Shown piece after piece: positions 1-10,900 of a stretch of 64,000 bases of DNA (position 1 is its first letter; each line of letters opens with the position of its first letter). The stretch covers positions 28,866,743-28,930,742 of the forward strand of contig CM028333.1 in the NCBI GenBank assembly GCA_016647705.1, read 5' to 3'. A program made the translations under genes and the position numbers. This DNA comes from Eucommia ulmoides. Its lineage: Eukaryota; Streptophyta; Magnoliopsida; Garryales; Eucommiaceae. The notes beneath the pieces were generated by a model. It had not been told where the DNA came from, ran no database searches, and saw only the letters and a program-made list of their open reading frames with translations.

Positions 1-1045
1 CAAAAGGATTTAGGTTTTACGATCCCACATCAAGATATTTCCTTGAAATGGAAAATACGAGACTCCTTGAGGGTGTTGAGTTTGAGGAGGAAGGAAACAT
101 AAGGAATGTTGTCTTTGAAGAAGAATCTGCTATTGATGGTGAATAGGTCTCTATACCTATTGCTGTTCAAGACACAATTTTCTTCGAAGGGGAACCTATT
201 ATTGACGGTAATTAGGTCTCTATACCTATTACTATTTAAGACACAATTCCGACTCTAGATAACAATGTTCAGGCTCAGACTCCTATTCTTGACATTGTTC
301 CAAAACAAGACAATAATAAGATTCTTCCTCAAACACAACCTATAGAACAAACTCAACAAGCTCAAGAAGTTCCATTAAGGATTTCCACTAGGGAGAGGAG
401 AAGTGTGATTTCAGATGAATATATCGTCTATCTCCAAGAACATGTGGATGACATTGGTTTAACAGATGATGACCCAATCAATTTCTATCAAGCCATGCAC
501 AATTCTCACTCTCAAAATTAGATCGATGCCATGAAGGGTGAGTTGAAGTCTATGAAAGATAATGACGTTTGGGATCTCGTCAAGTTACCTGAATGTGCGA
601 AACCCATTGGTTATAAATGGATAATTAAAACCAAGAGGGATTCAAAGGGAAACATTGAGAGATATAAAACTCGTCTAACCGCTAAAGGCTTTACTCAAAA
701 GGAAGGCATAGACTACAAAGAGACTTTTTCTCCGGTATCTTCAAAAGACTCTTTTAGAACTAAAATGACACTGGTGGCTCATTTTGATCTAGAGCTACAT
801 CAGATGAATTTCAAGACTGCGTTTCTCAATAGAGTCATCGACGAAACGATATATACGGTGCATCCAGGAAACTTTGTATCAGGCAATTGAAAGTCTATGG
901 TTTGCAAGCTGAAGAAATTCATCTATGGTCTCAAACAATCTTCTATCAAATGGTGTCACAAATTTCATCAAATTATTGTCTCATATGGTTTTGAGGTAAA
1001 TGTTGTTGATGATTGTGTATACCACAAGTTTAGTGAGAGTAAATT

Positions 1046-1077
<32 letters not shown>

Positions 1078-1740
1078 CTAGTGCTATATGTTGATGTCAT
1101 ACGGATGGTTAGCAACGGTATAGGCTTTTGAGCGAAACCAATAGATTTCTAACTTAGAATTATCTTGGGGACATCTCTTTTGTATTAGGAATAAAGATAC
1201 ACCGAGATCACTCTCGGGGTATCCTTAGAATATCACAAAAGAACTATATCGATAAGGTGCTTGCTGGATTTGGTATAAAAGATTGTGCACTAAGAAATAC
1301 TCATATCGCTAAAGGAGACAAGTTTAGTCTCACTCAATGTCTCAAGAATAAGATTGGAAAAAAAAGAGATATAAAATATTCCTTATGTGTCAGCAGTAGG
1401 GAGTCTTGTATATGCTCAAGTATGTACACGTCCGGATTTAGCGTTCATATTTGGAATATTAGGCAGATACTTAAGTAACCCTGGGATAGATCATTGAGAA
1501 CCAGCCAAACGAGTTATAAGGTATTTACATAAAACATAAGATTACATGCTCACTTATCGGAAGACAGATCATTTGGAGATCATTGGGTATTCTGATTCCG
1601 ATCAAGTTTTTAATTGCTAAAGAGAGAATTTAGAGTAAGATAATATCTATAGAACATATGGGAACAAACTCCATGATTGCGGATCCACTCACTAAAGGTT
1701 TGCCACATAAGGTATTTCATGAGCATACTTCTCATATGTG
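1..1740 (+). pseudogene. Ty1/copia pol remnant (integrase tail, RT, RNase H)
   Basis: Broken coding DNA of a copia polyprotein, read on + with several stops and shifts. Up to about 480 it matches the variable tail after integrase, including a near-duplicate stretch of about 77 bp (around 120-240) that ends in stop codons. From 531 the reverse transcriptase start is clear (DVWDLVKLP, GYKWIIKTKRD, RYKTRLTAKGFTQKEGIDY, TFSPV). At about 1078-1110 the catalytic YVDD box reads YVDV, so the second aspartate is lost. Weak RNase H-type similarity (GSLVYAQVCTRPDLAF) follows near 1390-1450 and the reading decays by 1740. The element would have copied itself through an RNA intermediate in cytoplasmic particles; this copy cannot. 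The 5' part lies outside the window. The family call is firm, the lineage is not resolved. Confidence 0.85.
1048..1077. repeat. Poly-T tract inside the copia RT
   Basis: Thirty consecutive T inside the reverse transcriptase just before the YVDD box. It replaces or expands a few codons. Its length may be unreliable in the assembly. Confidence 0.9.
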
Positions 1741-2203
1741 TGTAGTTTTATCTGATGATGTGCTGGTTTAGTGAGAGTTTGTGTTTGTTGAATATTCTTT
1801 TATTAGATACATATATTTGATTTCTACAGAATAAAGTTGATGGATTAAATTTTATTTACTCTAAATTATTCTTTCTAATTGTTATTTAACATAAGGACAG
1901 AAAGATTAAGGATTGATCTCACTAAAGATTGAAGTTGAACCAGTTGGAAATAGGTATGTCTGAGATTATATTGCATGTAATTTCCATACTACTCATCCAC
2001 ATTTGATCTATGTCATTGAGTGTATTAGTATGGTGATCATCGTGATTTAGTCACGACTATATTGTGATATAAGCTACCGTAATTCAATTGCTAGTATATG
2101 AGATGGACCAAATTATTTAAGGAAAAATCTAAAGATATATAGCATACATATGTGCACCTAAGGAATTTTGTGATATTATTGTTTCAGGAATAATATGTAG
2201 CCC

Positions 2204-2214
2204 AAGTGGGAGAT
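2204..2214 (+). other. Polypurine tract of the copia element
   Basis: AAGTGGGAGAT directly before the TGTTAG start of the 3' LTR is the usual copia polypurine primer for plus-strand DNA synthesis. It fixes the LTR start. Confidence 0.8.
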
Positions 2215-2727
2215 TGTTAGGAAATTTTATTTCCTAATCTAATTTTGGGCAACATATTATTAGCACAATTATATTTGTTATTTAAAGTTAATAGGCTAAA
2301 ATTAAGTTATCTAATTAATTTTGGTAAGTCCATAGACTACTTAAAAGAATGTGGGTTAAATGAGTAGATACCCAAAAATTGTTGGGGTGATTAAGAGATT
2401 ATGGGAACTTTAATCACACCATATAAATAAATAATATTAGGGTTATGGTCCCCAATATACCAAATCATCTTGATGGTTCTCTTCTCCCCATCTGGAAGTG
2501 AATCGCGAATCCCATTGAGGAACTCCAGAGATTTGGTTGATGAAGACCACGTACCCGCTCGATCTGCGTTCTTCTCGTGATCGATTGTCATAAATTTCCA
2601 CATCGCTAGTCAATTGATTGTAATGAATCTAGGTACACAAACTTCAGTGTTAATATAGAACTATTGATGATTCGATATGTTGTGTTAGGTGTTATAGATT
2701 TAGATCTATGAGGATTAAATCCCAACA
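2215..2727 (+). repeat. 3' LTR of the copia remnant
   Basis: The 513-bp terminal repeat begins TGTTAGGA and ends TCCCAACA, giving the short inverted ends TGTT/AACA typical of copia LTRs. A TATA-like CATATAAATAAATA lies at about 2419-2433. The sequence between 1740 and 2204 is the non-coding 3' leader. The matching 5' LTR is outside the window, so the target duplication cannot be checked. Confidence 0.85.
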
Positions 2728-3654
2728 GATATGTTACCAACTTTTTTTTTTCCTGGCATACTTAATGTTTATATCTTTTCGCAACGACATAAGCAAATCA
2801 AATGACACGTATAACAAAGATTACCATATTATTTAAAGATTCCTAACTTTTAATGTTTTACTAAATTCAAAGTTCAAGTAGTTAGTTAGTAATGCAGACA
2901 AAACATGAGCAAAATCTATGGTCAATTCGATAATGTAAAAGGTACCGTCGGATAACCCCAAAGTCACAAAAGCATATTTAAACAACTTTTTTTTCCCTCA
3001 CTTTACGTAAATATAAATGAAACGTGAAAATTATTTTTACAATATCAAAAATTTAGAATGATAGTCTGTGAAGTGGACATAACAAAAAAAATGGGGTCTA
3101 TTTGGTAACGTATGAGACATGGTAGGAGAAAAATCACCGAAACATAATGAAAAATTGTTTTCTTACCTATTTTTTGCAAATATAGATGAAACACAAAAAA
3201 TTAGTTTTACTCAATTAAGAATTCTGGATGTTATTCCGTAATATAAACAATACACTAGAAGAATCTGGGATCAATTTGGTCTTGTATAGAGTGCAGTAGG
3301 AGTGCGCAAAGCTGAATAAATTTTAAGTGAGAAAAAAAATTATCTTGACTTTCCTGTAGGGGGGCTTGGGGAAAATTTAAATTAGAAAGCGTCATTTGAA
3401 TTATATATATTTTTAAATTATGATTTTGATTGAAAATGTAAAACAATTATGAAACGCTATTTCAGATAGTATTTTTACATTTTTTTATAATTATTTTGAA
3501 ATAGAAGTCGATTTTTCAAATAACATTTTCAACAGTTAAAAAGTTATTCTAAATAGCATTTTTTGTAAGTACTGCAAGTAAAAACATTATTTAAAATAGT
3601 ATTTTTTAATGTGAAAACATTATTTCAAATAACATTTTGAATTACCAAAATAGT
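2728..3654. other. AT-rich spacer, no gene seen
   Basis: No convincing coding frame. Two related stretches (about 2985-3030 and 3155-3195) both read as T-rich DNA followed by AAATATARATGAAAC, an old imperfect duplication. Between 3450 and 3640 short units like ATTATTTCAAATAACATTTT recur in both orientations. Confidence 0.5.
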
Positions 3655-3815
3655 GTGACTTAAGCGGCAAAACACATTTGAGTTAAAGCAATTGATGAGT
3701 CTCTGCAAGATCAAGGTTTGAGTCTGCGAAAAATCACTTATTGGGAGGATAGTCAATGAGATTAGTCTCATATTCTATGTGGTGTGAAGACACTCGTGGA
3801 ATGCCCAAAAAAATA
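3655..3815 (+). mobile_element. Possible tRNA-derived SINE
   Basis: TGACTTAAGCGGCAAAA (from about 3656) resembles a pol III A box, and GGTTTGAGTCTGC (about 3715) resembles a B box. They lie about 58 bp apart and are followed by an unrelated body and an A-rich end near 3808-3815. This is the layout of a plant SINE. No cloverleaf is possible, so it is not a tRNA gene. No target duplication was confirmed, hence the moderate confidence. Confidence 0.45.
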
Positions 3816-3865
3816 ACATTTTGTATTGATGAAATAAATTTTCAATTACCTAAATACAACCTTAA

Positions 3866-4526
3866 GGTTGCGTTTGGATAAGAGATTTGATAAATCCGAG
3901 AGATTTATAAAATGATGGAATTTTAAAATTCTGAATTTCAAAATCCCGTCATTTTACAAATCTCTTATTTGGATAATTGTTTGGACTGAAATATTTGGAT
4001 AATTTTTTTTGTTCTATTTTTTATCCCACTTCTTAAAAAAAAAAAAAAGAAAAAAAAAAGGGAACAAATCCAAGAACAAAGAACTAGAAACAGAACAAAT
4101 CCAAGAGCAAATTCAAAAATAAATTCAAAATTGAGGTTCGCAATTTGAAATTGAGGTTCGCCGTACAAAATCCATTTCGATTTTGAAATTGATTTCATTT
4201 TTGAAATCGAACCCTATTTTGATTTCGAAGAGGACGAATGAACGAAGACAATGGACGGAGTGACGAAGACGACGGAGAAGAGGCGACGAACCCTATTTCA
4301 GTGAACACGACGAAGAAAAGACGACGAAGAGGCAAGGAAGGATTTGGCAAATGAGTTCTCTCCCAAAAGTATTTCCAAATTTTTTCTTTCACTCCTAAAA
4401 GAATTTGACAAATTCCTCATTCCTAAATCCCAAATAAACCCAAACAAAGAATCTGTTAAAAAAATAATTTCAAAATTCTCTAACCAAATAAAATTATTCC
4501 TACAAATCCTCTACCTAAACACAACC
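3866..4526. mobile_element. MITE with imperfect inverted ends
   Basis: The left end GGTTGCGTTTGGATAAGAG and the reverse complement of the right end, GGTTGTGTTTAGGTAGAGG, match closely and both run on into GATTTG. The 661-bp element has no coding capacity; its centre is A-rich (about 4035-4060) and GAAGACGA-repeat-like (4225-4330). The terminal GTTTGG is common in hAT and PIF/Harbinger MITEs. The superfamily is unsettled because the target duplication is unclear. Confidence 0.65.
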
Positions 4527-4903
4527 AAAGTTTTTCCCTTATGTTGGAGGGGGAAAAAACTCACTACTCTATCTTCTACATTACTGTTTACCTCAATTAT
4601 TCTGAGTGAGGGAATCTTATAAAGGGTATTATTGTCCCTTCAGTATTTTATTTTTATGGGAAAGGAACAGAATGCACGTACTCTTTTCTCGCACGCTTGA
4701 CATTTGCCGTCAAAATAGACGGTCTAAACGGTTTGTTAAAAATTAAAAGGGTGCAAACAATATAAAACTATGGGGGCATAAAGTGTAATTTGCCCACAAT
4801 TTTCGTTTGCTATAATCAGTGCTCTTTTTGTTTCGTCTCCCTTCCACCTTTTTTATGCTCTCCCGTCTTCTCCCTCTGTACTTTTTTCCCATCGCAAGTG
4901 AAA
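4527..4903 (+). promoter_or_regulatory. Upstream region and 5' UTR of the receptor kinase gene
   Basis: This stretch separates the MITE from the start codon at 4904. It holds a T/C-rich leader (about 4815-4895) of the kind common in plant 5' UTRs. No strong TATA box is seen; TATAATCAG at about 4811 is a weak candidate. The MITE ends only about 380 bp upstream of the ATG, so it may influence expression. Confidence 0.4.
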
Positions 4904-7900
4904 ATGTGGACTGCACCTCTCCTTCTCTTCTTATCTCTCTCTCCACTCCTTCTCATGGATGTTGCCAATGCTCAGATGCCAGGTCCCCTCCTCTCTCTCT
5001 CTATATGCGTGTATATTTCATGTATTTTTGTATTAATTTGTTATTTCTGTTATTTTTGTGGTTGAGCTATCGTAAATTCATAGTATAGTTCGTTCTGTTC
5101 TTGATGCGATTCTTGAATTGTTTGTGTTTCTGTTTTCATTGTTTGTTCTCGATCAAATTTATTTATTTATTTATTTTTATTTTTTTCTTCCTATTGCTTC
5201 TGAAACTACTAGAACAGAATATGGTTCACTTTAATGGAGATCAACATCTGGAGAAAAAGAGCAGGGATTTTTTTTTTCGGCTCAGGTCCATTTGATATTC
5301 TAAGACGTTGATTTGCTAATAAAGCTTAAAAAATTAGATGGGAAAAATTTAAGAACTTATTTTTGGAGTTTATCGTCTGCTTATTGTACGCGAAAGTTAA
5401 GTTAGTGTGTGTTGAATTCTTTTGTGTTGGTCCAAATATGCTTGAGTACCAAATCCCAAGTGTATTAGTGCATTTCATGTACTACTTTCACCAAAGAGTG
5501 GACTCCGTCCGAATTGTATAACAATATGGGGGATAGGGTCACACAATTCAACTCCCCTTCTCACCAAAAATGAGAAATCATATATGGAAAAGAAAGTGGC
5601 CTAGAGAAGAAAAGGACAAGGGTATCGAGATAAGAAGACGATGACAGGGTTTGAATTTCCTTAGGCCTCTTGGCCAAATTGGATGCCTATTATGGATTTT
5701 ATAGTAATTTTTGTTTCAGTGAAACAGCAGAATGTAGAGCTCATATTTTGGAAATTATAGGGATTGGAAGTAGTGGTTTAGAAATAACAATTAAAAAAAC
5801 CATGTGAGGGAAGTATCTGATCGTGTGTATGAATGAAATCAACTTTATGGTATGACTTGATCAGGATGCATCCCCAAAAAGGGTTATCGAGTTTTGTCTG
5901 TGTATCAATCGAACGGTTATTATTTATATTAGCAACCGGCAAATATCCAATTCTAAAATTCCCATGCTTCACAATATGATTAGCTGTGTAAACTATATAA
6001 TTTATTGGGTAAATGCTTATAGGAAGATAAGAGTAGTTCTAAATGCTAGTAGTTTATAAATTTTCTCTTTGAACAAACCAACAAGGGGAAAGGAGATGCC
6101 ATACTCATTGAAAACTCATAACTTTTTTGTTTCATGAGGTTTTATGATCATGAAGAAGTTTTCTTTTAAGTTTCTTCTGACTTTTTGCAAGTAAATGACA
6201 CTTGAGCTGAAGGGACAATCATGTTTTCAAGTTACTGACAACTTTAATCATTCGAGGCAGGCTTTGTAAGTATGGACTGTGGAGGTAAGGATAATTTCAC
6301 TGATGAACTTGGTCTTAATTGGACTCCTGATAATTTGGAAATTGAAGGAGAAATGGCCAATATATCGGTAGCAAATGAGACACGAAAGCAATACACGACC
6401 CTCAGATATTTCCCTGTAGATAGCAGAAAGTATTGCTACACTCTTAATGTAATGAGCAGAAGGAGGTACCTCGTGAGAGCAACCTTCTTGTATGGTAACT
6501 TTGACAGCAATAATGTCTATCCCATGTTTGATATCTCCCTCGGGCCCACTCATTGGGCTACAATAGCAATTTCAGATGCTAGTACGATCGAGGTTCAAGA
6601 ATTAATATTTTTGGCTATGGATCCTACTATCAGTGTGTGTTTATCGAATGCAAGGACCGGGCAGCCATTCATCTCTACCCTTGAGCTCCGACAGTTCAAT
6701 GGTTCAATCTACCTTACAGAATTTGAGAACCAGTTCTTTCTCAGTGTGTCTGCCAGAATAAATTTTGGTGCAGACAGTGACGCTCCTGTCAGGTTTGCCT
6801 TGACTTCTATATTTATCTAAATCTTGTAATAGTTCGTGATCAAACTGAGCATAAAATAATTTATTTGAATCATTCTTAAAGTGCAAAAGTTCAGTTGGGA
6901 TTGGAATAAACAATACTATTCTGTCTTCCTGATACCTAAACATTCATTCTCTTTGTATCAGGTATCCTGATGATCCATTTGATAGAATATGGGAATCTGA
7001 CTCTGTCAGGAAAGCGAATTACCTTGTTGATGTTGCTGCTGGAACTGAAAAAATATCAACTCGAATGCCAATAGATGTTGGAATTGGCGAAATGCCACCT
7101 CAGAAAGTGATGCAGACGGCTGTAGTTGGCAGAAACGGGTCATTGACATACCGCTTGAATCTAGATGGTTTCCCGGGTACTGGTTGGGCATTCACCTACT
7201 TTTCGGAAATTGAAGATTTGGGTCCGAATGAGACCAGAAAGTTCAGGCTAGTGCTTCCCGGCGATCCTGAACTTAGCAAACCTATCGTGAACATCCAAGA
7301 AAATGCTCCGGGGAAGTATCGTCTATATGAGCCAGGATTCTTCAACATATCGCTTCCATTTGTGTTATCTTTTAGATTTGGGAAGACGTCTGATTCAACT
7401 GCTGGTCCTCTGCTAAATGCCATGGAGATAAATAAGTATCTGAAGAAAAGTGATGGCTCATTTGATGGTAAGCGTAGTCTCGGTGGAAGGAATGTGTATT
7501 GCATATGCTTAGATTGAGATTGTTTCTTTTCTCTTGAATATGAAGGATTTACTGTTGTTGGGGGACTTTTGGAGCCATAATGATGCTGATCTAATATTAG
7601 TTTTCCGTGAGCTGCAGGACCAGTTATTGCTGGTGTAGCTTCAATTTATGCACCGGCAGATTGGGCCCAAGAAGGTGGTGACCCATGCTTGCCAGTTCCA
7701 TGGTCCTGGATCCAGTGTAATTCAGATCCCCAACCAAAGATTGTTGCAATGTAAATGTATTTACTTCTTTGTTTTTCAATCTTTCTTCCATCTTTTAAGG
7801 TTGACACTTTTTTATTATTTCATCATTCAGCGTCTTGAATATATGCTTGAAAATATGTGCATTGGTATTAATTCCATGGAAGACAATTAACAAATGGAGT

Positions 7901-10900
7901 ATCGTTGATAGTGTTGCGGATTGATTATGATAAGGATTTGTCAACCGACATAACTATGGAAATATTTAGATTGCACGATATATTTATAATGCAAATCTAA
8001 GATATGTATTTTCTAATTTATATTCCATATTTTATAAAAATACCCATTATAATTTTCTAGTGTGTGAGATATACAAGTATAATTTATGTAAAATTGATGC
8101 TAAGTTGAGTTTGTTGTCAACAAAGTGTTATTCTTTTTGATGTTCTTGTTTAGTTTCTTGTAACTGACATAAAGATTATCTAATTAGATATGTGGTTTTG
8201 GTGGTAATTGTGCAGTAATTTGTCAGGAAAGAATTTAACAGGGAGTATTCCTTCAGAATTTACAAACTTGAGCAGCTTAGCCGAGTTGTAAGTTTTATCC
8301 CGTATTCTTACTTTTCTTTTGGTAGTGAAATTTACATTGATGCTCAATCAGTGGATGTGGCCAACTTAATTGCAGATGGCTTGATGGGAATTCCCTTAAT
8401 GGTCCAATTCCTGATTTTTCTGGATGTGAAAACCTGAAGATAATGTAAGCAAATGTTCTGTTCTTGTAAGCAGGAAATTCATTTTTTTTTTAAAATATAT
8501 TGCTTGCTGATTATTATTGCTTATTGTAGACATCTTGAAAACAACCAATTGGCTGGTGCAGTGCCTTCCTCCTTAGCAGGCCTACCGAATCTCAGAGAAC
8601 TGTAAGTTCATAGAACTCAAAATATTAAATCTATCTCGTTGGATTATGCCTTCTGAACGCAAAAGTTCCTTTCTTTCTTTGATTAATTTGACAATTGCAG
8701 GTATTTGCAGAATAACAAGTTATCTGGAACAGTGCCATCAGGCCTTTTGAACAAGAATCTAGTTTTGAAGTGGGTATCGTTTCTTTACTAAGAAACTGAA
8801 TGCCTCAATTGATTTATTTTATTTTATTTTTTAAATATTATTATTATGAGTTTATACCATTTACCTTCCCTGTCATTTTGCATAAAACCACAAATCTCTC
8901 CTATCATTTGAAAAATACCAGTCACCGTTTTTTACCAGTTTTTTCTTGTAAAAAGACATGAATGCCTTCTCTTATTTAAAAAAAATCTTTTTTTATTCTT
9001 TTATTTTCTTAAAAAAATCACTAACACCCCTACTTGTAAAAGTATATTTTTTACTCCTAATTTTTTAAACAATTAGATTTATACCCCCACTCCATCCTCC
9101 CAGTGCCACCGCCCCCCACCCATCTTCTTCCTCCTCCTCCTCCTCCTCCTCTCTCTCTCCCTCTAGATCCGTTGTGATGGATTGTGTAGATCCATTGCGA
9201 CGTTGCCATCCGTCATGTGAGAGAGAGAGAGAGAGGAGCAGGAGGGGTCCGGTGATTGTGATGGTTGTTCCGGCGGGGTGAGGGGTAGGGGTAGTTTTAT
9301 TTTATTTTATTTATTTATGTAAAACTTAAAAAAATATTATGTAATTTAATTTTTAATTATTTAATTATTTTAAAATTGTTAAGGGTAAAATTATCATTAC
9401 AATAAAACATTTATTGATCTTTAACCTATTGGGTAACTAAATGGTATTTGACCAAAATGATGAGGGGGTGACTGGTATTTTCTAAATGACAGGAGAGGTT
9501 GGTGGTTTTGGGTAAAATGACGGGAGAGGTAAATGGTATAAACCCATATTATTATTATTATTATTAGTTTCTGTGAAATTGTGAGATCACTTATTATAGT
9601 GCACATGCTATTATTTTTTTTGGGAGTGCTCTGTCTTCTCATCATATTTTCCCGACTTTTGTTCTTCTCAGCTACACTGGAAACGTTAATCTTCATAAAG
9701 GAAGCAGAGGAGGGAGGCTCAACAAAATAATAATCGGATCATCAGTTGGTGCTGCGGCTCTGCTTATTGCTACAATTGCCTCTTGCCTATTAATCCGCAA
9801 AGGAAAGAGCAAATATCATTCTAAGCAAGGTTGAAAAATAAATGACATTTTTTTACTAATTATTAATTGCTAATCATTTCTTGGAGACATTGGCTGTTTA
9901 CCATTGTTCTCTTGTCTTTCTTTTTTCCACAGATAAACTTGAATATCGTGTGCCTACACAGAGGCTTGTTTCTTCCCTGGGTGATGCAGCTGCAGAAGCT
10001 GCACATTGCTTCACTCTATCTGAACTTGAAGATGCAACCAAGAATTTCGAGAAGAAAATTGGCTCAGGAGGCTTTGGGGTTGTTTACTATGGGAAATTAA
10101 AAGATGGGAAGGAAATCGCGGTTAAAGTTCTGACCAGCAATTCCTTCCAGGGAAAGAGAGAATTTTCAAATGAGGTACACTTTTATATTGTTAATTTAGT
10201 AAGGGCCCGTTTGGTTTTCTTGAATTGTACCAGTTTATAAAAAGCCAATTTGTGAATTGTTATATTTCAGTGTTTGGTTGTAAAATTAAAGACACTCAAA
10301 TTAGCTATCTATCTATCTTGGTTAAATGCTATTCTCTTGTGTAATTGGAGTCAAATATAGCTAAAAACTTGATTAAACAAAAAGGATTATATGTTAAGTT
10401 ATTCAACCAAACAGTATGTAAATTTAATTAAATCAATATGTAAATGGAGAAATATGCAAATCGGTCCATGCAAAATGAAAGAATTTAGATGACCAAACGG
10501 GCACTTGAGTCAGTTTGCCAACCGAAATTATCTTATTTTATGAATTATCATATTTTAGAGGAATTGATTCATATTAAATTTACACATACTTGGATCAAGA
10601 CACGTGCAGTTGTTTTAATTTAGTTTTACTTAAAAATTAAAACTAAAATTGTTAACTAGTTAATTTAAAGGTTTTTTAATTGTACGACCAAACACCAAAA
10701 TATAACAATTTATAAATGAATTAATTGTAAAATATTTCAATTCGTAAATTAAAAGACAAACCAAATGGTCCCTTTGCATTTTTGTATAGCTGCATATTGT
10801 AACAACCAAAAATATCCATGGAATCTAGCTCTTCATATTTTTTATGGCTCAAATTTGGAAATTTTCATCAGATTTTCAAGTTGAGTTGTACTTTGACTTC

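Noticed and set aside
3655-3730. A tRNA gene, from A-box and B-box-like sequences
   Set aside because: No cloverleaf stems can form and the spacing fits a SINE head better.
6248-7504. Antisense open frames across the malectin-like exons
   Set aside because: They are shadows of exons 2 and 3; codon pattern and domain matches belong to +.
9110-9260. GC-rich stretch with GAGAGA and CTCCTCC runs as a possible separate gene end
   Set aside because: It lies inside the long-TIR MITE and has no coding signal.
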